Source: Tubulanus polymorphus (lineage: Eukaryota; Nemertea; Palaeonemertea; Tubulaniformes; Tubulanidae). Taken from it: a DNA stretch of 64,000 nucleotides. Numbering within the stretch: the first letter of the stretch is position 1; each line of letters begins with the position of its first letter. Location of the stretch: the NCBI RefSeq assembly GCF_964204645.1, contig NC_134025.1, positions 24,520,001-24,584,000 on the forward strand. Direction: 5' to 3'. This document shows, piece after piece, positions 1 through 10,700 of the stretch. Position numbers and translations under genes: made by a program. The notes below the pieces were generated by a model that saw nothing but the letters and a program-made list of their open reading frames with translations, was not told the origin of the DNA and did not search any database.

Positions 1-384
1 GCCCGCTGACAACCTCAAAGACGGCGTGCTCGGCTCCGGATAATAAAACTCTCAGGTTTCACGCCGCAGAAAATGCCATTAAATATTGCTGAAAAGAGCA
101 AACAGCAGAAAGAAATCACAAATTATTAAGAAAATGCCTCTGGTGCCACCGAAGTCACATTACGGTAGAGGAGTCGACTTCACTTCTTAAAAGGGAGACC
201 CGCTGTTCCATATCCGCAAAACAAGAACAAAACAACGTCGACATTGATTATCGAACACGACCAATCTACGCGATACCGGCAGCGAAGCGAATACGACAAT
301 TTTCACATCCAAAATATCGCATTTCTTCAACATCATATTCCGCTGACTGTTTATCGTGATCTGAACAATCTGATTTAAACGGCA

Positions 385-524
385 GGGCCCAGTTGCACAG
401 TCGTGACTTAAGTCTAAAGGTGGTCTTAAATCTTAAGACTGGTCTTAAGTTGTTAGATTGGCTATAGAACTAAGTTGGTCTTAGACTGGTCTTAAGTCTA
501 AGCCACGACTATGCAACTGCCCCC
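385..524. repeat. Palindromic MITE-like element, GGGCCCAGTTGCA ends
   Basis: The ends are inverted copies: GGGCCCAGTTGCACAGTCGT at the left matches, in reverse complement, the right end ACGACTATGCAACTGCCCC. The interior carries repeated and inverted CTTAAG / GGTCTTA words, so most of the element could fold on itself. It has no coding capacity. The terminal words resemble those of the elements at 4,186, 8,580, 37,186 and 38,232, which suggests a related group of short non-autonomous elements. No clear target-site duplication was seen. Confidence 0.7.
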
Positions 525-3123
525 TGGGATTTATATTCAGGGTTCACTCCCACCTCCCTGAGACGTAAGTCCATACACGGATCAAAATGGGCTTCAGCCT
601 GCTCATAATCTGTAGACGATTTCATAATTTCTTCGTGGGTCAAATTTTGAAATTACGAACGACAAAGTGAATGCTGATTCTGAACGATATCATACGTCAT
701 TCTTTGCGACCGTTGGTCATAGCATGGATGAGCTATAAACTACTAGTTTATACGTCCATGGTCATAGTCAGTTGGGTGATTCCGTAAAACTTGATCACAA
801 AATGGAAAAGCAAGTACTTCAATCGTATTTCGTGGCCTGATAGAAAACAATTTTTGTAGTATTAGAACGAAAATTCTTAGAAAGTGATATTTTTCCGAAA
901 CCTTTTTCAACCGTTTTTCTATCCGCGAACTCTGGTAACAATGGCCAGACTGTAATAAGCTAATGCACGAGGATGAAGATCTCGCCTTTAATATGAACCG
1001 GGAGAATCGGCGAAAAACCAAATAATTCTCTTTGATCTGTGGAATACCGGCGCGGTTTTGATATGGCGGATGCCCTCCAAAGGAATTATGAATTTCCGGT
1101 GCGTAGATTCAGCATTTCAAAGCAGCTTCGGTCGGCCGAATCTCGCGGGTAAATGATTAAAGTCTTCGGATGTTAAGAGAACATCCTGTCGGTGCACGGG
1201 GATAGAGTCGCGTCTAACGACAGCAGATGCGCGTCAGGTTGATCGATTTGATGCAACGGAAGCGGGATGTTTTTCGGACCAAAATGCCAAAATTTTAATG
1301 ATCATCAGCGCGGTTCATGTTGTTTCCTGGATAGTAATTAGTGCGCTGCATCATACGTATCTATTCAGATCGTGTATTTAGATATCATAGAGCTTTTTTG
1401 AAGAATTACTCGCTCAAGATCTGTTATAAACGACTAAAAAGATGTAACGTATTTCCCAAAACGACATATATTTTAACTTAAGCCCTCGATTTTGGCGAGG
1501 CAAATCTATCGACGAATAAACACGTATAAATGATTTTTCGGAATCAACAAACAACACTAAGTGATGTCTGGCCATTATGCCGGTTTTGGCTGCTTTCTTC
1601 AATCTCAATAATTTCATGTAATAATCTTATAAAACATTTTCTATCGATGAATAATGATTATCAACATTATCATTATTAGAAAATGATTACGAAATTTTCG
1701 ATGAAGCGTCAAGATTTTCAAAGAGTAACTCTAGATTTTTAAGTTTCTTTGATTAAGTCAATTTAACAAGAAATGTCATCTTTCGTCATGTTTGATATTT
1801 TGATATGTGTCCGTGGAGCGCTTTTTTTCTTCGTGAAGTCATTCGGTAATTAAATTCATTTGCAAAACAGACGTATAGCCTGACTTCCTGGCCGTTTGAA
1901 CCGTTGAAATTTAAGTTGGCTTCGTTTAAAGAAAAAAATGATAATGAATTTCTTTTACATTGTTTTAGAAAGTTTAGTTCATTTAAACTGCTCGTATGAT
2001 CTCATTAATATTTCCGGAATATTCTAAATGTCTCAAGAATTACTTATTCAACCGTTTTCAGATTTCAAATATATAATAGCGTTACTCCAGTTGAAAACGA
2101 ACACTCGAAAATTGCTCCCAAACTAAGATAGAAAGGATTTTTGAAGGTACGGTTTTCGGAATATTCTTTCTCGGGGGAACAAAGAAATTCGAGTGGAACA
2201 ACGGTCGTTTGAAACCGATACTGAAAACGCTTGATTAGGTGCCGACAATAAAGCCACCACGTGCAGACGACACAGGAAGCGGACATTCCCTTTTGGCGAC
2301 ATCAAACACGTTGTAGTTTGTGCGCTTCAGATCAGGAGATTATCGCGTGCAATTAGTCTTATTAAAGATGGAGATTGTAATTATTTTAGCCCGAAGACGC
2401 GCAAACGGCAAGCAACAGACAACAAGAGCTATCCTGACATAACGACATTCGATATGCCGACAGTAACGAGGCATTTTGGCCGAGTGTAATTTCAAAGTAT
2501 ACGGTTATGTTCTGGATATCGTCATTTTGATCTTAAAATAGGAATTGTCCTTCTTATCTATTTGATTGATAGATTTAATTTGATTTGGTGTCCTTTACCA
2601 GCCCATTACACCTGCCGGGAGCGCTGGATATCATTTGAACTTTAGTGAATGATAATCTGAATAATACGTATATTTCTTCTATCCCTAAAACGGAGCTACA
2701 CCGAATTCGTAATTTCATAATTAGGGGTGTCCGTGTTTTTTTTTTACAACCGAGAATTAGACACTTGGATGAAATCCTTGTACAAATGGGAATTGAACAC
2801 CTGAGATTCGTGTTACTGGGGAGATACCATCGTGATAGACCCAATATGCCAAGAAAACTCGTCAGATAAGAAAACATCAACCATTAATTAAGATCATCTT
2901 TACAGAATATATTTATTGTTTTTTCTTTCTCAAATTCATCAGTGCCATATACAAGATATGTTCGTATACATAAATGGACGCAAAAGGGTTAATTCTCCAT
3001 GAATCACACGCGAATAGTGTTGGTTTTTCTCAAATATTTTTTTACAAGGGGGATGATAGTGGTGAAAATACGGACACATGCAAAAACACGCAATGATTCG
3101 ATATCGGTTAGGAGTTTACAGTT

Positions 3124-3126
<3 letters not shown>

Positions 3127-3156
<30 letters not shown>
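3127..3156. repeat. (TA)n microsatellite
   Basis: A run of about 14-15 TA dinucleotides. Nothing else is evident around it. Confidence 0.9.
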
Positions 3157-3159
<3 letters not shown>

Positions 3160-3434
3160 CTTCAATCCGAAATGCTATTTTAAAAAAGAAGTAGGTGTAA
3201 GCTTTTTATGAAGGGAATGTCACAAGTCAATCAACTAGTACTACTTCGGTGTACAAACGATTCACGTGATATTAATTGACAGCATTTACAACAACACACA
3301 ATAACGTCTAAATCCATTTACATATTTATACTTAGATCAATCATTCAATTAAAATGCATTCGTTTATCTAAAATTATTCACAGTAACAATAAAATCAGCA
3401 GCCCCCCAAAATGTTTTTTTTCTCCTTTTCTCAT

Positions 3435-3460
3435 TTCGTTATATTTGTGGCAACGAGTTC

Positions 3461-3498
<38 letters not shown>

Positions 3499-3524
3499 GA
3501 ACTCGTTGCCACAAATATAACGAA
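3435..3524. repeat. 90-bp perfect palindrome with a (TA)n centre
   Basis: The left arm TTCGTTATATTTGTGGCAAC is repeated exactly in reverse complement at the right end, and the arms continue into a TA-rich centre. The arms outside the TA tract are about 26 bases each. Single strands could form a near-perfect hairpin. It may be a minimal MITE or a cruciform-prone repeat; no protein or RNA gene is apparent. Confidence 0.85.
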
Positions 3525-4185
3525 TTCAATTATGATAGCTGCACTTTCACTTTGGGTTAATTGCATTTAAATTCACAACTCATCTATTTCGTTCGTCGGA
3601 AATCATAGTTTCAAATCTGCTTATCAGTTTTTAAGTGAAAGAAAGGGTTACGGTAAAAAGCAGAGTAATTTTTTCGACGATGAAGTAGATATGGAATAAT
3701 TACAATTCGCATCATCTATTTCAATATGGGGCATTCTTAAACAGAAACTAAGAAATTGGAAATATATACCAAGCAGATCTGAAATTTAAAAACCTAACCT
3801 AGGAGGTAATATCGGATTTAGCTATTTGTGCAGAAGAAAATTGTGGCAAGTTATGAAATACGTTATACACCGATTATTGCATGGATCCCATGGATGATTC
3901 GTGTACGCATTTAAATATATATATATATATCTATCTATACATTGAATAAACATAAATAAAAATCAACAATAATTAATATCAATTTTACAGAATCATCCAG
4001 CATTTATCATGCATTTATCATATTCATCATTTCATTTCGCATTTTTAACATTTTTTTTTGTCCCAATAAAATTTCTCCACAGCCGAAACCTAACATAAGA
4101 ACATAAGTTTATTATGTCTCTACCAATCGCACAAATTAAAACAAGCGTTTTAGGATTTAAATCATGACTGTGGAATTGCTCCACA

Positions 4186-4293
4186 GGCCGGTTTTATAGA
4201 CTGGTATTACCTTTTACCAGGGGGCTAACTCAATTCATTATCAATTGAGTTAGCCCCCCGGTTAAAGGTAATACCAGTCTGTGAAACTGGCCC
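4186..4293. repeat. Palindromic MITE-like element, GGCCAGTTTCACAGACTGG ends
   Basis: The two arms of about 50 bases are inverted copies (GACTGGTATTACCTTTTACC against GGTTAAAGGTAATACCAGTC) with AATTGAGTTAGCCCCC meeting at the centre around a 7-base loop. Almost the whole element is one imperfect hairpin. Its terminal GGGCCAGTTTCA resembles the ends of the other MITE-like elements in this window. Confidence 0.75.
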
Positions 4294-4812
4294 AGAAGTC
4301 TTCAACTGAATTCGGATCACAATAGTTTACCAGTCCAGTACTTGTTTCCACACATTCTAAATCATTTGGCCAAGGATAAGTTAGCTTTATCTATTCACGT
4401 CAACCAAAGAAACAAATAGAATGCAAGAACTAATATAGACCTGTTAAAAAATCGCTAGTTAGTCCGTTTTTTTTACTTTTAGACAAAATAGAGGCCCCAG
4501 GACACCATGCCCACCTCATGAAATGCTTGATAATCCAATATTCAATGCCCATAGGTGAACAAATACCGTAATCAATTTCCTTTAACATACCACAATATTT
4601 GCAATTGATTGTGGTCACAAAATATGCCCCCTGGTGAGTCTATACCAGCGGCCATGAATCATAGAACTTGTCTTCCTAATACTGTCAGATGTGTCCTATG
4701 ACAGTGCTAACTATCTTTATTGGAGCAATTGATTACAAAAACCAAGACAATAAATTTAATTTGGTTGTCGATCGTGTAAAAATTTACTGATCCTTTTTGG
4801 GCACAAACGCAT

Positions 4813-4882
4813 TCAAAGGGTGGCCATCTTGTTTCCGATGGATGATGTCAAAGGGTGGCCATCCTGTTTCCAATGGATGATG
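4813..4882. repeat. Tandem duplication, 2 x 35 bp
   Basis: Two adjacent 35-base units starting TCAAAGGGTGGCCATC differ at only two positions. No function is apparent. Confidence 0.8.
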
Positions 4883-5357
4883 ATGGGTACAAGAGGTTAC
4901 ATATATGCATGGAACAGTTAGATAATTGATCGAGGCCTCTTAACATTATCCCATAAAAACCTCAAAAATGTGTAAAAAATGCTGATTTTTCAGCGAACAA
5001 CAGTGGCTGCCAGTCAGCCATCTTGATTTTTATCAGGCCAGTTTTTGGGATGCAGGTTTAGGCTGCATGTGTCTCGTGCAGATACATATACCAAATATCA
5101 AGACAATCCATTGAAGCATCTTCAAAACTTTCTGAAAATACTGCATTCCATCTACGGTCAGAGGGATGACAGTGAGAAAAGTGATCACAAAGGCCTGCTG
5201 AAGCGAAGCCACCAAGTGGACTAAAAAAGACCCTACACGTGACAAAGATGCACACAACAACCATCATATTTAGATTCAGTAACTAGTTCATATTATCAGT
5301 AATTCTATCATTATCTATGTACATTTTATTTTCATAACTTTCTCATACAATCATTCT

Positions 5358-5359
<2 letters not shown>

Positions 5360-5390
<31 letters not shown>
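5360..5390. repeat. (TA)n microsatellite
   Basis: About 15 TA dinucleotides in a row, with a TAT-rich border. Confidence 0.9.
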
Positions 5391-5392
<2 letters not shown>

Positions 5393-7724
5393 ATCGTATT
5401 TACAAATAGTCATTGACACTTGTTACCAGTCACATCGGCATCAAATTCGGAGTTGGAGAAATATGTGTGCAGGGAGTGTGAATTTCTTATAAATTGATAT
5501 GGGCATTGGTCCACATTCTACCGAGATGGTTGGTGTTTTGAAAGTGCAGGAGACCAAAAAGGAGTTTTTATAAAATTTAAGTTTATTCAGAATGGAATAA
5601 AACACATAAATACTAAAACACTGTCATTTCCAAGAGCGATATGATATGATATATTTTCATAGGTAAAATGAATAAGTCCTCTTTATCTAATCATGTATCA
5701 TATTAGGATAAGGTTCTGTTTTAATAGCTAACTTGACATTTTTGATTACCTAGTTGAACTATTCAATTCTGAAGAATGTTGATTTTCAAAATGGGTGTGT
5801 AAACCTTAATAAGCATCAGTCACTTGCCTTGTTTCAAATAGATCATATCCTGTGATATAATTATCACTTCTGTGAAATGATTATCACATTGCAAGGATAA
5901 AGCAGAAAATTTCAGGAATTTGTTTATCATTATTACACCCATTATACCCATTATACGCACAAAATTCTAAGAATTCCATAGAATTATCTTGAGTTCGATA
6001 TTCTAAAACAAAAATACTAAAATGCCCTCTCAAAAGCATCTTAAAGTATTTGAAAAAATAAATCCTATAGATTACGAGGTTTTCTACACAAAAGGTACCC
6101 AAGAAAATTCTGAGACTGAAAAATAGTTGATAAAATGTAAAGGGGTTCTTTTCAATGACCGATTTAATAGCTCACATTGTCAACACTCAATATTTTTGTG
6201 TGAATATCACTTAAGAAACTAATTTCATGAAAGACAATTTTTCGATTAAATGCTTTATCTGACGTATTTTGGTAAATTTCAAATTGGCGGTTCGTTGAAG
6301 TCACCGCTAAAACTAAGAGAGTGCTAATATTGTGATAAATTGGTTTCCCTGTATTCACACACGCACACACACCCATACAGAAGAACCCAGAAGATTTGAA
6401 GAGCGCATCACAAAACTAACTAAGGTTTCACTCATTTCACAATCAAGGGTTGATAGTTTGAACTGCCAGTTGGCAGAAATATCGGCAAATTCAATAAGTA
6501 TAGAAGGCAACTGAGGCAACAATGTGCTCGAATGGCTTCAGAAGCCTTGTCGCCAATTTGATCATACAGGTTGAGGTACTTGCATATTTTTTTGTCAGAA
6601 CGATGCTAATAGCTCAACAGGAAGCAACAAAGTTCGCTTTGATATGAAACCTATAGATTTGTGACGTTTGACACTTCTGAACTAATGCGCCGAGAAAGGA
6701 AAAACTTCGAAGTACTGGTACCTGAAAATCTAGCTTAACGGGCAAAATGAGACCGTGAAAAATTATTCTACCTATCATTACAAATTGTAAATCAAACAAT
6801 GGTAAGTACATCTAAGGTTTATTGTTTACAACAGGCACCGAAAAAACTGTCAAGTAAATTTAGTAAGAGCTTATGAATTAAAAACCCACTATACACGGAA
6901 AATTGAAAGCAAATTTCATTTATCAAAAATCAGATCAAGACACAATGTACACCTGACGATGATCTCTAGTGTGAGTTCAAAACGTTGTATTTGCTTTCGA
7001 TTTTCTAAATTTTGTATGTAGCATGGTCTTAAACTTCTATTATTCTATTTTCCACATCTGAGTGCACAGGCCCTCTGTCTACTAGTAAGAGCTTTGGTGT
7101 GAAACAGAGCGGCTTCACTATAGCTCGATTTACATTGAACATTGAAGTCTACAATAACAAATCCGAGAATTTTAAGTCTAGCAAAAAAATAATAAAATCA
7201 ACAACAATACCGAACAACAATTTAGATAAACATCATTCAAACTCAATCTATTAACATAAATAGAATGTTTAACAAACTAGCACTAAAGTTATACATCACA
7301 TTCCACATGCATGCACATAACAAATTAATGGTCTAGCACAAAATATAAACTTCAAGCGTGTTTCACAAAAGGATCTTTTTAGTAATTAGCTGCGAAAAGG
7401 CCGATCGTCCCTCTCTGTCAAATAATCTCAATTGACATTGAAGCAAAAAATACATAATACAATCCCATAGTCATAATCAATGATAGTCTTTTTTCTCTCA
7501 AAATGTGCATAAACGGAAAAAAAATAAAGAGCAACAGGGCATATTTTGTGATCGATTATCCTGAATGACTATTCATCGGACATAATGACAGTGCTTATGA
7601 GGTAAATTTGAATGAAATTCACTTGTAAAGCTACTGAAGGCCTATTACGTTTCAAATTGCGAGAAAAAAGATCTTTCATGCATGATAAGAATGATGAAAC
7701 GATCTCGTAAATCAGTCGTCAGTT

Positions 7725-10700
7725 CTATCTACGGTTTTTCGGGGGACTTTCAGGAGGGGAGGCAGATTGAGATGCTTTCACTCCTTTACGACCGGTCCGT
7801 AATGACAGCCTACGGGTAAGGGACCTCTCATTTGGTGCGTTAGGAAATTCAAACATGACTTGGTCGGAACCTGAAAAAAAATATGATAAATATTATTCTA
7901 CGAATACAAGGTGGCTGTAGGTGGTAATTACATCTAAGTATATGAAGATCTCTGAAGAAAAGAGCCCTTTGTGATGTTCCTCACATTCATAACTACCAGT
8001 ATGGGGTGGGGCCGACCCATACATCGTGTTCGTACATAATTTATTGTGCTCCAGTATGATAAATCAAATGTATGTTAAGCGTATACATAAATACAGAGGG
8101 GAGGGGTAGACAATTCTAGAAAATTTCATCTACATAATAAGTACCCTTGAGTAATCAAGCGTAGATGATTTGTTTCATTTTACAGCACCATCATCTCCGC
8201 GAGATGCACGCATTTTGGCCGAGACAATGATAGTTCAAAAACGGAGAAGTCACCGCACAACTTTCTGTGTAAAGCGAGCCCGTCAGAGACGTACAAAAGA
8301 GCAGGTCAGGTTTCACTTCATTAATCACAACGTAGTGATGCAATTAGGACGAGACATGTCAATTATTCTTATTAACGCCATTGTCGTTGGCATTATCAAT
8401 GGATAATTTTTCGAGCGCTCTTCAAATACCAATTGATAATAATAGATATGAAAAGTCGAGCTCTTCGGAATCTAAATCAACAACTAGGGCCGGTAAATAG
8501 TAATTAGATATGTTTGGTAAATAATGATAAATTATTGGATTTGGTGAATTTTCTCGCATTTTTGTACCACATAACATACTGGGTCAGTTAGCTCAAGAAT
8601 TGGCTTGAGATAAATACCATCCAGTTCACTGATTAATTCTAACCAACTTTTGAGCAACTGGCCCTGGGTAAATAAGATTTAATATACTGTATTCGAACAA
8701 TAAGAAACTCTTTTGAATAAATGGAATATACATACATTTTTCTGGTTATATGAGGGATTGCTATTGAAGATTTCTAAGCGTAAGCTTTAGACAAACAAAT
8801 TCTAATTCGGAAAAAAAAATAATGATACCATATGAAAAGAAAGCAGCCATAAGAATGCCGAATATCATTCGAAAACAGAAACATTTCAACGTGTTTTACT
8901 TTTGATACAAATTGAGTAAATTGAAAATTCCAAGAAATTTTCTCTCGATTCTCCTCCCGAAGGTGATACAAAAGTGACAACGAGACTGCTATAACATCGA
9001 ATTAAGATGTAAAATGAAAAAAAAAAACAACAAGCAATAAGCTAAACAGCAAACAATTGTCGAGTTGAGACCTGGTCTTCTACACATTACCGGAAAAAAA
9101 AACACTCAATAAGTGATCTATCTTCATAAAACAAGACATTTTTTTCTGAATCCTTAGAAATAGTATGCAGTTTCCAACCGTTTCATAAGAAAAATTCTCG
9201 ACAGAATTGAGACTTTTGTAAGCAAAAAAAAATTTTTGACTCGGGAAATTGTCATGTTAACTGTAATGTAGGTAATATTTGAACCGAAAAATCAATGTGA
9301 ACTCATGTACAGCGGTGTACGTACAACATTAATAAGAGAAAATCTTGTGACAGAAATAAAAATATGAAAATTGGTAACCAGTAAACAAAACATGCATCAA
9401 CAAATGTGTGTAATATAACATGCATATCGGTGATAGGTCAGAATACACCACATACATTGAAAATACAAAAAGTTCATCATAATTGATTTTTGGCCTTTGT
9501 ATGAAAGTTGATATTTGTCATCCAGCGATATCGTCAGTTATCAACAACCTATCGTAGTTTTTGAATCAGTAACTAAACCAAACTTCAGCCGCTCGAGGAA
9601 ATGCAAATGAACTTCAATAATATTTGTTCAGTAAAATTTGGTAGATGCATTCAGCGGTAATGTGGTGCAATTCGTGACCGAACGAAAATGGAAACCGGCG
9701 GGCCTCTATTTGTCGAAGCATTGTCGAATTTAGAGATATGACGATGAAGGATGCCCGCTCGTTCGTGTACGTTCAGGTGAACTCAACGAACGGGGGCGAC
9801 GACGGTGATGACACGAACAATGCTTTGAAAAACGAGGTGCCCGTAATTATAGTAGTAGCAGAATTAGTATACCGTTTCGTTAAAGAGATTCTCCGTTCTC
9901 GCGTTTCATACGACGCGATGCAAGCTAGATATTTTGCTTATTAAAGACACGCAAATTGCCGGGCATGTCGAAGGCATTTGCGAGGGTAGAATTATGAAGT
10001 CTCCCTGTAAAAACGAAAGAATGTCAGAGTAGTTTCTCGTCTTTAACGACGTATTAAAATTTGAATGAAAACAAAAAAGAATAAAAAATTCCTGCGATTA
10101 ATCGCTCGAATAAAATTAGATAATAAGTGAATGCGTTAAGATCAGCAAGAAGGATTAGAAAGGATTCAATTCGTCGGTTGTGAGTAAAATTTAACGGCGA
10201 AATTCAGTTTGACTTGAGACACAACCCTACAGAACTGGGTCCAGGTAGGCGAATTTATCAAGCATGAAGCTGCGCAGGAAATGAATGACATTTGATTGTT
10301 ATCTTATGAAACGGGCCACGATTTTTTATGATGAACGAAAAATGTTCTACTAATGCTAGAGTATATCAGTACCTTTGCTGTGTTTACTTGACGGTGAATG
10401 TTTATCGCCTTTGCTGTCGTTTTTGCTATGTTCTCCAGACGCCGTCAGGCCGTTGTTATTATTGCTAAAAAATGACGAAGTCTCAGAAAAGGGTGTTCCA
10501 GGTAGGATGTTTTCTGCAAATAAAAATCGAGACATTTGACTTGAGATCACTTACAAGTGACGATGGATACAAGGACTGTGACATTAATGCCAAATCAACG
10601 GGGTAAAGATGATACCCAGACGAAGCAAGATGAACGCTGATTTTTTATAGCAATTTCAGTGGAATATTCGCACATTTTTTAAACTCCTTTAGAATGTTGG

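Larger units (their letters stand above)
1..7724. other. Intergenic or unassigned region downstream of RALGAPA
   Basis: No gene is established here. The stretch is AT-rich and contains MITE-like palindromes, TA microsatellites and a short tandem duplication, listed separately. GC-richer islands lie near 1-60, 545-640 and 1,020-1,150 and contain short protein-like open stretches, described as findings. The long open frames on both strands near 2,575-2,880 do not resemble any family I know. The RALGAPA 3' UTR should occupy part of the right end; a minus-strand AATAAA (plus-strand TTTATT at 6,818-6,823) is a possible poly(A) signal about 0.9 kb beyond its stop codon. Confidence 0.5.

Noticed and set aside
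2575-2880. Overlapping open frames of 101 (minus) and 74 (plus) codons
   Set aside because: Both are composition-driven, with no splice signals, motifs or family resemblance. The simultaneous opening on both strands argues for chance.
9738-9944. 68-codon plus-strand open frame in a CpG-containing patch
   Set aside because: No family resemblance, and it lies inside a RALGAPA intron. It may mark a regulatory patch but not a gene.
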